64,000 nucleotides of DNA, from NCBI GenBank assembly GCA_019188255.1, contig JAETXT010000007.1:5332001-5396000 (forward strand). Reading direction: 5' to 3'. The translations under genes and the position numbers were made by a program. This stretch comes from Verticillium longisporum. Its lineage: Eukaryota > Ascomycota > Sordariomycetes > Glomerellales > Plectosphaerellaceae. Under the pieces are notes generated by a model that was given only the letters and a program-made list of their open reading frames with translations, made no database searches and was not told the origin of the DNA. Shown one piece after another: positions 45,082 to 54,308 of the stretch; positions within the stretch are counted from its first letter, which is position 1, and the number at the start of each line of letters is the position of its first letter.

Positions 45082-48000
45082 CTGGTTCCCATGTGTTTTC
45101 TTCATGCCCATAGTTCTTCCATTTGATCAAGTATTCTTCTTGTTTGCTTATCTTTCTGTGATCGAGGATTCTTTCGACTTCATACTCGTTGGTATTTTCG
45201 ACTTCCACGTTTGTTTCGAGTGGTGCGTTATGTGGTGCTGGCTCTAGTAGTGCAATGTGAAAAACGGGGTGAATCTTCATGTTCTCTGGTAATGAGAGGT
45301 GGTAGTTGGTATCCGAGAGTTTCTTGAGAATTTTAAATGGTCCTAGTTTCTTGAAATCCAATTTGTCGTTTGGTCGTTTGGTTTTGATGTTTCGGCGGAT
45401 GAGGTAGACGCTATCTCCCTCCTGTAAGGATGGTCCCTTCATCCTTGTCTTGTTGGCGTACGTGGTCATTCTGGTGCGTACGAGCTCGAGGTCGAGCTTG
45501 ATTTGTTCCTGGATCTTGCGGATGTTGACCGCAATGTTGGTCGCTTTTGGCGTGTCCGGTGCTTCGCGGCGTTCCGCGTAGGCTGTTGGGTTGTACCCGT
45601 AGTTGGCATAGAAGGGTGATTCCTTTGTTGACTCGCTTGGTGAGCTGTTGTATGCGAACTGTGCGATGGGTAGTAATGTGACCCAGTCATCTTGTTGGTA
45701 GTTGATATAACACCGAAGGTACTGCTCTAGAGTCTGGTTCGTTCTTTCTGTCTGTCCGTCTGTCTGCGGGTGAAAAGCCGTGGATAGCTTATGTTTGGCT
45801 CCAAGTTGAGCGATGAGTGACTTCCAGAAGTTGCTGGTGAAGAGCTTGTCTCTATCTGACACCAGTTCTTTTGGGAGTCCGTGTTGTCCCACAATGTTCC
45901 TGAGGAACACATAGGCGAGGTCTTCTGCCGTTCCTGTGGCTTTATACGGGAGAAAGTAGGAGTACTTGGTGAGTCGGTCGACGACTACTAGGATGTTGTC
46001 GTAAGAGGTCCCAGTTAAGGGTTCCTTCGATGGTGGCAGGCTGGTGATGAAGTCCAGTGAGACTGACTCCCAGGCTGCGGTTGGTACTGGTAGTGCTTTG
46101 AGTTCTCCATAGGGCCTGTGTCTCTCTGCCTTGCTTTTCTTGCAGAGGTTGCAGTTGCGGATCACTGCTGTGACGTCCTGTCTGGTTCCTTTGAAGTCGT
46201 GATGTTTTCTGAGTCGGGCGAATGTTTTCGCTACTCCTTGGTGTCCGTGGGCCTTGGCCCCGTGGACTTGTTCGATGAGCTCTGTGGTGCTCTTGGGTGG
46301 CTTGGCGGGTTTTATTCGTGTGGTGACCGCCAAGGTACGGTGGTACGGGATTAGATTTCCTTCTTTGTCGCTTGCGAGGATTGCGTTATTGTTTGGGGGT
46401 GTGGTTTGTTCGTGGTCTGAGCGTCTGCTCAAGATATCTGCCCTGCCATTCTCAGATCCTTTGCGGTAGATGATGGTGAAGTTGAATTCCGAGCGGAATT
46501 CCGCCCATCTAATCTGTCGTTTGTTGAGGTCTTTGTTCGTTGTGAAGTGTGCAAGATTCTTGTGGTCAGTGTAGACCTTGACTTCGTGTCGTGCTCCGGA
46601 GAGATACGTTCTCCATTCTTTGAAGGCTTCGATGATTGCCATGAGTTCTTTGTCGTGTATCTGATAGTTGAGCTCTGGTCCGTGTAGCTTTTTCGAGAAG
46701 AATGCTACTGGGTGCAATCGTCCTTGGTCGTCCCTCTGGCCTAACTGTCCTCCAATGGCGAAGTCGGAGGCATCTGTCTCGACTTCCATGGGTTTTTCGG
46801 GGTCTATCATCCGGAGGACTGGTTCGCTGAGGACGGCATCGATAATTTGGCGAAATGCCTTTTCTTGGGGTTCGTTCCATGCGAACTCTATTTCCTTGAC
46901 CGTGAGGCTCGTCAAAGGATTGGCAGTCTTGCTGTATCCTTTTAGGAATCGTCGGTAGAAGTTGACGAAACCGAGGAATGCTCTGACGTCCTTGACGTTC
47001 TTTGGTGTAGGCCATTCCCTGATGGCTGCCACTTTGGATTTTTCCATCCTGATTTCTCCTGGGGTGATCGTATACCCTAGGAAATCTACTTCCTGTGTGT
47101 GGAACTTGGCTTTTTCAGGCTCCACTAACAGCTCGTGCTGGTGTAGTCGTGTGAGGACCTGGTGGACGTGTCCCTTGTGTTCTTCCATTGTCTTCGAGAA
47201 GATCAGAATGTCATCGAGATATACCACCACGAAGACGTCCAGGAATTCTCGCAGTACATCGTTGATCATGTTTTGGAAGGTTGCGGGAGCGTTGGTCAAT
47301 CCGAATGGCATGACCAAGTACTCGTAGTGTCCTCGTCGTGTTCGGAATGCCGTTTTCCATTCCTCTCCATCCTTGATGCGGATGAGGTTATATGCTCCTT
47401 TGAGATCGAGCGCTGTGAACCAATTGGCTCCTGCTAATGCGTCCCTGAGTTCTGATATCAGAGGCAATGGGTAGCAGTTCTTGATGGTAATGTCGTTCAA
47501 CTGTCTGTAGTCGACGCATAGTCTTTCCTTGCCATTCTTCTTTGGCACAAAGAGAATCGGGTATCCTGCTGGGGATGTCGATGGTCGGATGTATCCTTTT
47601 CTGAGGTTCTCCTTGAGATACTCGTCGAGAGTATCCATCTGTCGAGGGTTCAATCCGTAGATCTTGTTGAATCGGGGGCTCTCCCCTTCCTTGATTGGGA
47701 TTTCGTGGTCGTAGTGTGTGTGCTTAGGTAGCACCGTGTCGACTTCTTCCCTGAAGATCTTTTCGTACTTCCAGTATTCCTTGGGTACGTTCTGCAGTCT
47801 TTCTTGCTGTTCTGTTGTGAGCTCCTCCGGGGTTGTCTCCTCTGAGTTGTCCCTATTCGTGAGGGCTAGTTGGAGGTCGCTTGAGAGACCGCTCGTGGGT
47901 CTTTCCTCAGGGGCTGACGTACTCCACTGGACGCGGCCAGCTGTCCAGTCAATCTGAGGGTTCCATTGTCTGAGCCATGGGATGCCTAGGATGATTTGTT

Positions 48001-48385
48001 TTCCTCCCATGTTGGTGATGTCGAAGGTTATGTGACCTTGACGGCGAGAGATGAACACCTGGAGGGGCGCAGTCTCCGTGTTCACGATCCCTCCTCCGTA
48101 TGAGACCGCTTGTCCTTCCACCGTGCTGAGTTGATAGGGTTCCTCCTTATATTTCCATGTGATCTTATTCTTGTTGATGTATTCGGGGCTCATGTAGTTG
48201 CCCTGGGCGCCGCTGTCTAGTAGCGCGCTTGCCCATCGTCCTCCTACGTTTATTCTCACGTAGAGGTGATTCGTGCCGTGGGTTCGTTCGGCTGAGCAGA
48301 TCGCTCTTACTTCCTTCGTCGGTCGTTGTCCCTGTCCGACCGACGATTGCCTTTTCCCGAAGGCGGCGGCGTGGTAGGTGGCCAC
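44969..48385 (-). CDS. pol: Pol polyprotein of gypsy copy 2, intact
   Basis: 1138 codons. Aspartic protease with DSG at 57-59. Reverse transcriptase about 230-440 with LDLKGAYN and YLDD at 389-392. RNase H with D538, E580, D607 and D649. Integrase with an HHCC finger (HGAKAHGHQG ... CNLC) and catalytic D778, D844, E880. GPF module near 1005. Chromodomain near 1060-1115 (EYLIKWKNYGHEENTWEP), which in chromoviruses steers insertion to marked chromatin. It is in the -1 frame relative to gag and overlaps it by 79 nt, so it is made as a Gag-Pol fusion. A start codon exists but the conserved heptamer makes frameshifting the likelier route. Confidence 0.95.
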   Translation of the reverse strand: MATYHAAAFGKRQSSVGQGQRPTKEVRAICSAERTHGTNHLYVRINVGGRWASALLDSGAQGNYMSPEYINKNKITWKYKEEPYQLSTVEGQAVSYGGGIVNTETAPLQVFISRRQGHITFDITNMGGKQIILGIPWLRQWNPQIDWTAGRVQWSTSAPEERPTSGLSSDLQLALTNRDNSEETTPEELTTEQQERLQNVPKEYWKYEKIFREEVDTVLPKHTHYDHEIPIKEGESPRFNKIYGLNPRQMDTLDEYLKENLRKGYIRPSTSPAGYPILFVPKKNGKERLCVDYRQLNDITIKNCYPLPLISELRDALAGANWFTALDLKGAYNLIRIKDGEEWKTAFRTRRGHYEYLVMPFGLTNAPATFQNMINDVLREFLDVFVVVYLDDILIFSKTMEEHKGHVHQVLTRLHQHELLVEPEKAKFHTQEVDFLGYTITPGEIRMEKSKVAAIREWPTPKNVKDVRAFLGFVNFYRRFLKGYSKTANPLTSLTVKEIEFAWNEPQEKAFRQIIDAVLSEPVLRMIDPEKPMEVETDASDFAIGGQLGQRDDQGRLHPVAFFSKKLHGPELNYQIHDKELMAIIEAFKEWRTYLSGARHEVKVYTDHKNLAHFTTNKDLNKRQIRWAEFRSEFNFTIIYRKGSENGRADILSRRSDHEQTTPPNNNAILASDKEGNLIPYHRTLAVTTRIKPAKPPKSTTELIEQVHGAKAHGHQGVAKTFARLRKHHDFKGTRQDVTAVIRNCNLCKKSKAERHRPYGELKALPVPTAAWESVSLDFITSLPPSKEPLTGTSYDNILVVVDRLTKYSYFLPYKATGTAEDLAYVFLRNIVGQHGLPKELVSDRDKLFTSNFWKSLIAQLGAKHKLSTAFHPQTDGQTERTNQTLEQYLRCYINYQQDDWVTLLPIAQFAYNSSPSESTKESPFYANYGYNPTAYAERREAPDTPKATNIAVNIRKIQEQIKLDLELVRTRMTTYANKTRMKGPSLQEGDSVYLIRRNIKTKRPNDKLDFKKLGPFKILKKLSDTNYHLSLPENMKIHPVFHIALLEPAPHNAPLETNVEVENTNEYEVERILDHRKISKQEEYLIKWKNYGHEENTWEPVKNLNCPQLLQEYHRLAQDQGRKIPPRSPTRTSPRRR

Positions 48386-50250
48386 GTTGTGTTTAGATTG
48401 CTTGGGTCGAGGTTGTCGTCGTCCTTATAATGGACCCTGAAGAGTGGCTTCTTGACGTGTTTCATACGGTGAAGCCTCCAATCTCTGGCCTTGGCCATAT
48501 AGTGCTTTATGCACGCGTCATTATCGCAGTCCTCCCATCTGGCATGGTCTTGGTAGCATTTGTCGTGATAAGCGGGGTCTGGTCGGAACGTGAGCCGACC
48601 TTGACTGTATTCGTCCATGTGTAGGATCCATTTGCGACTTTCCTGTTCGAATTCTACCGTTACTCGTGGCTCGGTCCAGTGGTTGCGCGGGAGAAACCGG
48701 TGCGCGGCTTTCTCTTTGAAATGATATTCGCAGTCGTCGTAGACACATTCGGGCCAAAACAACTGATAGTGTTGTTCGTGGGCGTGGTGGAGTGCTGGAT
48801 GGTCTCCTACCATGAGTCGTACGTTTTCTTTCGTGCTTTCTTGCTTTCGGGCGCTGGCCTTCCATGGCTTGGTCCCGTAGTAGATGAGTTCGTCCCACGG
48901 TACAAGGGGATCGTAATCCTCACTAGGGTTGCTAACGGCGTAGGTCTGTGTTGGGATGTGGAGTTGAAGTTGTCCCAACGGGGGTTCCTCCTCCTGGCTT
49001 GCTTGCGTGTATTCGTCCCATTCCTCGTTGCTCATAAGTCCAACGTGGAGTGCGGCCTGTGGTTCCGGGTGAGCTTGTTCATAAGCCCTTTCTTCGTCTG
49101 TATCGATTTCCTGGGTCTCCGGCGTTACTTGCTGGGCCCATTTCTGAATTCGCCTTTCCTTCCTGGTGGTGACCATCATGGCCAGGGTTCTTTGTCCCGT
49201 AGGTGCCCTGGGGAACCATCCATTCTGTTCCTTACTGTCCTTGTGGGTCAGGCAATCATCCTGGTAACAGAAGGTCCAGTTAGTTTTGGCATGGTCCTGG
49301 TGTTGAGTATGGTTGAGCTGTCGTTCGTTTACGGGTTTCCAGGGCTTCTTAGGTTGCCGGCATTCTCGAGCCATATGCCCGTTTTTGCCGCAGTTGTAGC
49401 ATTTCATGTCCTTAAGATCCTTCGGTTTGCCATGTCTGGTATTGTCGAGCTCCATGGGTCCTGCATGGGTGGTCTGTCCCCAAGCCGTGCTGACGCGGGG
49501 TTTGTCGTGCTGGTACTTGCGTCCTTGATTGGATCGGTGGTGGGGAATGCGAGGGTTCCATGGTCCTATAGCGGGCTTTCGTCCCTTTTCTATTCTGCGT
49601 TCGTACTGGCGATCGTCGATTTTGACGGCCATGGCGATGTACTCGGTGAGGGTTTCGGGTCTATCCTCCCGGATGAGGTCGTCCTTGACGGCGTCTTTGA
49701 GTCCTTCGTAGAAACGGGCCATGAGAGCGGACTCTGTCCAATCGAGTCGACTGGCTAAGAGTCGAAACTCCGTGGCGTACTTAGTGGCTGGCCCGGTCTG
49801 TTTGAGCTGAAGGATTTTTCTTTCGTTTTGTCGTTCCTCGTCCACGTCCCCAAACGCTCCTTTAATGGCTTCTTCGAATGCGTTCATACCTGCGTAGATG
49901 TCCTGGGTGGCCTGCTTCATATCTTCTTTCTTGGTGTGGGTGGAATAGTCCCTAATGAAGGGTTCGAACCAGTGCAAGGCGTCCCCTTTGAGGTAAGAGG
50001 AGGCGTTGGCGACCTTCTCGCCCCAGTACTTAAGTTGGCCCTCATTGGCTTTGTGGTACTGGCGTACCTGGGTGATGAAAGACTGAAGTGCCCTAGGGTT
50101 GCCGTCGAATGACTGAGGGGGAAGAGCCTTCATGCTCGTTCCGCCTTGAAGTTGTTGCATTGAGGCTCGGAGCTGTTCGTTCTCCGAACGGAGCTCCTGG
50201 ATCATAGCGGCCAAGTTGCTGGCGCTGTTTCCGACGCTGTTGGTGGACAT
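48307..50250 (-). CDS. gag: Gag polyprotein of gypsy copy 2, intact
   Basis: 647 aa. An N-terminal coiled coil (MIQELRSENEQLRASMQQLQ) precedes the capsid-like region (FDGNPRALQSFITQVRQYH ... ALHWFEPFIRDY). A CX2CX4HX4C zinc knuckle lies at 284-297 (CYNCGKNGHMAREC). The remaining 350 residues are unusual: three modules W-X2-C-X4-C-X2-H-X3-K-X7-R at 325-348, 499-522 and 572-595. The C-terminus is basic (KGNRRSDRDNDRRRK) and overlaps the frameshift hairpin. Confidence 0.93.
   Translation of the reverse strand: MSTNSVGNSASNLAAMIQELRSENEQLRASMQQLQGGTSMKALPPQSFDGNPRALQSFITQVRQYHKANEGQLKYWGEKVANASSYLKGDALHWFEPFIRDYSTHTKKEDMKQATQDIYAGMNAFEEAIKGAFGDVDEERQNERKILQLKQTGPATKYATEFRLLASRLDWTESALMARFYEGLKDAVKDDLIREDRPETLTEYIAMAVKIDDRQYERRIEKGRKPAIGPWNPRIPHHRSNQGRKYQHDKPRVSTAWGQTTHAGPMELDNTRHGKPKDLKDMKCYNCGKNGHMARECRQPKKPWKPVNERQLNHTQHQDHAKTNWTFCYQDDCLTHKDSKEQNGWFPRAPTGQRTLAMMVTTRKERRIQKWAQQVTPETQEIDTDEERAYEQAHPEPQAALHVGLMSNEEWDEYTQASQEEEPPLGQLQLHIPTQTYAVSNPSEDYDPLVPWDELIYYGTKPWKASARKQESTKENVRLMVGDHPALHHAHEQHYQLFWPECVYDDCEYHFKEKAAHRFLPRNHWTEPRVTVEFEQESRKWILHMDEYSQGRLTFRPDPAYHDKCYQDHARWEDCDNDACIKHYMAKARDWRLHRMKHVKKPLFRVHYKDDDNLDPSNLNTTWPPTTPPPSGKGNRRSDRDNDRRRK
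48317..48358 (-). promoter_or_regulatory. -1 programmed ribosomal frameshift signal, gag-pol, copy 2
   Basis: On the minus strand GGGAAAA at 48358-48352, in gag phase G-GGA-AAA. Spacer GGCAAT. The same 9-bp stem CGTCGGTCG/CGACCGACG with an 11-nt loop (first loop base G instead of A). The slip enters the Pol frame at GKRQ. Confidence 0.82.
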
Positions 50251-50313
50251 TGTTCCTGTGGTAAGTATTGCTCAGTGTCACAAGGTAAACCTACTGAACA
50301 AGAGTGATCAAAA

Positions 50314-50789
50314 TGTTACGACCTGGCAGCTTCCGAAGGGGGAACACTGTCAGAGGGTTGGGGTTGCTGTTTGCAGAAGCTTAGGTTGTGACTCTGAGAC
50401 GATGTGGTGTCGTAAGGCGTTGCGCACTCGTTACAATGAATACAAGGTAAGACTTAGATTGATCACTGTCGTGAGAAAGAATGTATCTACAAGTCCAGAA
50501 TGTCCGTCCTTATATACCTGCCATCCTGTCCTTGTTGTGTTAGGTGGTGAGCTCATGTTGGATGGCTCACTGGTTAGTTGTTGGTGATCCATGATGTTAG
50601 GATCACGGTGTGTTATCCCGTGAGCCATTCCCTGGCTCACTGCGGCGTCCTTGGTGAGCCCGACGACTCACCCTTTATGTCTGAGTGAGCCATCACGTGA
50701 TTTGCCAGGTGGGCCCGATTCTTATCTTATCGCGTTCCCTGATCGCGGGGTCGTCGATTCGCGGCCGCCCTGCTTCCTTGGTTGTTACA
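50314..50789 (-). repeat. 5' LTR of gypsy copy 2
   Basis: 476 bp, apparently identical to the LTR at 43855-44330. The inner side carries AGTGATCA adjacent to the LTR (about 50301-50309), the complement of the LTR segment, as in copy 1. Confidence 0.93.
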
Positions 50790-52787
50790 TAAACGTTCTA
50801 GCGATTAGGAGAATGCCTTTATAATATATAGTAATATCCTCTATTAATAATCTATTAAATATAAATAGATTACGTATTTAGTTCTAGTTAGTAAAATCTA
50901 TAATATAGTTAGTAGCTTCGATATAGCTTATATCTTTAAATAGATGCTCTAAGAGATCTATAAATGCTTAGAATTACTATTCCTATAGATAATTATCTAT
51001 ATTAATAGCTATTCGCTCTATTAATACTTTATTTAATTAAATATAATAATAGAGAAATGCGTAATAATAGATCTTATAATATTATAGTAAAGCTATAAAG
51101 AATATAAAATTAATAAAATTTATTAGATTATTAGAAGCGATAACCCTATAGATTTAATAATTATAGGAATATTAAATTAAATACTAGAAGTATTAATAAG
51201 CTCTAATAAAATTATAATTAAAATTAAAGGGTAGATTAAATATTAAGAAAAGAATAATTAAGGGGTAAAAGTAATTAATATTAATAGAAATATAATAAAA
51301 CTTAAAAATAAGTACCCTAGAAGTAAAAACGATAACTCTATAATTAATAAAATAGTAAAGTAATTACTCTATAAAGCGGATTAAGCCTCGGAATCTAAAG
51401 AATCTAAATTTAATTATTCTAGTAAATCCTATTAGAGGTAGTTAAAGAGCTATAAAGCTATAGCCTACTTAGCCGCTTTATAGTTAATATTATAAAGATT
51501 ATCGAGGTCTTTATTAAAATTATTACCCCCTTTTATTTCCTCTTCCTTAATAATTATTAATATACCCTTTATAATAATATATTACTTCTCTATATCCTAT
51601 ATCCTCTATTAGCTAATTATATAATTAAATAATTAAGGAAATAATAAAGAAGAGAGCTTATTAGCTTATTATTCTTATCCTAAATAGTAAAAACTTTATA
51701 ATAGGCTTAAATACTTTAATTAGATTATAGATAATAATCGTTAAAGCTAAAGATATTAGAAAATAGAGATTATAGAAGTTTATATTAATTTATAAAAATG
51801 CCTAGAAGTATATTTATAATAATAAGAGCTTTTAAGCTCTCAATCGAAGTATATACTATTAATATTAATTTTAATTTACGTATTAATAAAATAATATTTT
51901 AAATACCCTAAATAGGGGACTTTATAAATATTATTATATATATATATTATATATTAGGATTAATAGCTTCTACGATTAATACTAATTAGGTTCTTATACT
52001 TTACTATTCTCTTAATAGGAGGGGTAATAGGTATAAGGGCTTTATACTTAAGTAGTATTATCGAGGCTAGGATAAGAGAGAAAGAGAGAGAGAGAATAGT
52101 AAAAAGGGGAATTAATAATCGTTAGAGCTTTAAAATAGTAGATTAAGTTAGTTAATCTTAAAATAAAGAATTATTATAGGGAAGAGGAAAAGTAAAAGGA
52201 ATAGAATTATTATAATTTATTAATTAAATATATAGATCCTTAGAATATAGTATTTACTAGATTAACTTAATAGGATCTATTAATTCTATTTAAATAGTTT
52301 AATCCTATTATTCCTATTAAAAGGCTAATAAAGGGTAATAATAATTATTCTTTTACCCTTAATAATAAATTAGCGATTTAGAGACTTAAAGAGCTTATAC
52401 CTAGCTATTATAAGAGCGCTATTTAATTAACTATTTATTTCCTTTATTAAAGGATTTAAAGGCCTATTCCTATTATTTAATTATAAATTAATTGATTTCC
52501 TTAAAGAGCTATTTAGCGATTAATTCGATTAATCTATAGCGCTAGAGATTAGGGATTTAGCGTTTATAGGAATAGTAGTATTAAGCTATATTTTTCCTTA
52601 TTCTATCTATTATTCTCCTATTATTATTTATTTACTTATTTATTTATTTATATTATAGATTAAGATAGTAGATCTAATATACTAGAGATTAGAGGATTAT
52701 AAATATATTAGAGTAGCTATTAACCTAGGTAATAGAGCCTAATATTAGTCCCTAAAGCAATCCTATCTATAAAGAAAAGATAGCTAG
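50790..52787 (+). mobile_element. RIP-degraded copia relic 3, second part
   Basis: Continues pol with an RNase H-like block readable as SSFDIAYIFKQ. The 3' non-coding part contains the antisense ORF start at about 52050 on the minus strand (LPK-KALIPITPP-KR) and a GAGA/CTCT tract at 52072-52092. It ends in LTR D. Confidence 0.65.
51955..52055 (-). pseudogene. start of the antisense ORF of copia relic 3
   Basis: Minus-strand reading gives LPKYKALIPITPPIKRIVKYKN after a CTCT tract. It corresponds to MPPKRKALIPITPPTKRVAK in relic 2 and to the remnant in relic 1. Confidence 0.5.
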
Positions 52788-53073
52788 TATTAAACTAATA
52801 TTAGGGGATTACCTAGATCGGTAATTACTATATAGGATTTACCGATATAGTAATTACTAGGGCTAGGATTTATAGCTCTTAGTAGTATGTAATTTATAGC
52901 TTATATAATTAGTGAATTAGATAGGTATATTTAATTTATATAGGTAGAGGTAATTTAGAGAGATAGTAATAATTATTATAAGTCTTATATTACTAACCCT
53001 ACTTATTTAGAGCTCTTAGGTATAGCTAAAGTAATGAATTAGGGTTTATATAAATAGTAAAGCCCTCTTAATA
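52788..53073 (-). repeat. RIP-degraded copia LTR D (3' LTR of relic 3)
   Basis: 286 bp in reverse orientation, beginning TATTAAACTAATATTAGGGG and ending AGCCCTCTTAATA. Confidence 0.75.
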
Positions 53074-53820
53074 ATATTACTATTCTAAGCTTACTATCCC
53101 TAATATTACTAGCTCTAAGTAATTACTTTAACCTTTCTATTATATTATTAGATTATTAGCTCTAACTTTAATAATATAGCTATTAAAGACGTTATTAGAT
53201 CCTATATTAAGGATAGAAATATACTTTATTTAGAAGCTAGTATTATCGAGCTCTATTTATTCTTTTTATATAAATATAGGCTCTCCGAGGTTAAAGATAT
53301 TATTAATCTATATCCTAATTAGCCTAAATCTCTCTCTAGCTCTAGTTAGAAGTAAATATAGATTATAGCCTATTAGAATAGCATTTAAGTACTTTCTATA
53401 ATAACGCTAATAGGTTATAAACTAATAGAGACCTAATTCTACGATATTATAGAGCGGCTTTATAATATAGACGACAATTCCTTCTAAGTATCTATATTAT
53501 AGCTCTTTAGGAATATATAGGAGAACGTTATATAGTAGATCTATAGTATTCTAAATATAGGCTTAATTAATATTATAAAGTATTAATTAATAGCTATATT
53601 ATTATAATATTGAAATAATTATTAGGATTAGCTATTAACTATAATATATAATTATAAGTAATTATATTAATAGTATTATCTTCTCTTAATTATTATATCT
53701 TTAAATTATTAATCTTAACTTCTTATATAGGGCTTAAAGGAGGCCTTCTATATCTCTTATAAGCTAATATCCTAGGATCTTAATACTTAGGAATATAGAT
53801 CTTCTAATTAATATAGTTAC

Positions 53821-54109
53821 TATTAAGAGGGCTTCACTGCTTATGTAAACCCTGATTCATTACTTTGGCTGTGCCTGGGAGCTCTGAATAGGTAGGGTAG
53901 GTAATATAAGACTTGTAATGATTGTTGATACTATCTCTCTAAATCACCGCTACCTACGTGAATCAGATATACCCATCTGATTCACCGATCACGTAAGCTG
54001 TGAATCACGTGCTCCTGAGAGCTGTGAATCCCAGCCCCGGTGATCACCATATCGGTGAATCCCATACAGTGATCACCGACCTAGGTAATCCCCTAATATT
54101 AGTTTAATA
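53821..54109 (+). repeat. lightly mutated copia solo LTR E
   Basis: 289 bp bounded by a perfect 5-bp duplication GTTAC (53816-53820 and 54110-54114). It keeps many CA and TG dinucleotides (for example GGTGATCACCATATCGGTGA) that are TA in the other five LTR copies. The relic 4 sequence is continuous across it. Confidence 0.88.
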
Positions 54110-54308
54110 GTTACTCTAATTATTAAGAGTAAATTAATTTCCTCTTAATTAGACTATTTAAATAGCTTCCTAGGGGTTATTATTCTACTTTTATTATATA
54201 ATTAAATAGCTAGGTCGTAGTTCTATTATTCCCTTTTAATAATAAACTAGTATTTAATCTATAAAGTCCTAGTTATATTACTCTTATAATCTATAAAAGC
54301 TATTTATA

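Larger units (their letters stand above)
43855..50789 (-). mobile_element. Ty3/gypsy chromovirus-type retrotransposon, copy 2, intact (6935 bp)
   Basis: LTRs 43855-44330 and 50314-50789 (476 bp each, apparently identical). Target duplication TAAAC (43850-43854 and 50790-50794). Gag and pol are both open over their full length. The insertion splits copia relic 3. Same family as copy 1 but the LTRs and proteins differ at many sites, so the copies are independent descendants, not duplicates. Confidence 0.96.

Noticed and set aside
48679..49758. 359-codon plus-strand frame inside gypsy copy 2
   Set aside because: Hydrophobic-looking antisense shadow of gag; copy 1 has it broken into pieces, and there is no start or splice support, unlike the antisense gene at 44431-45081.
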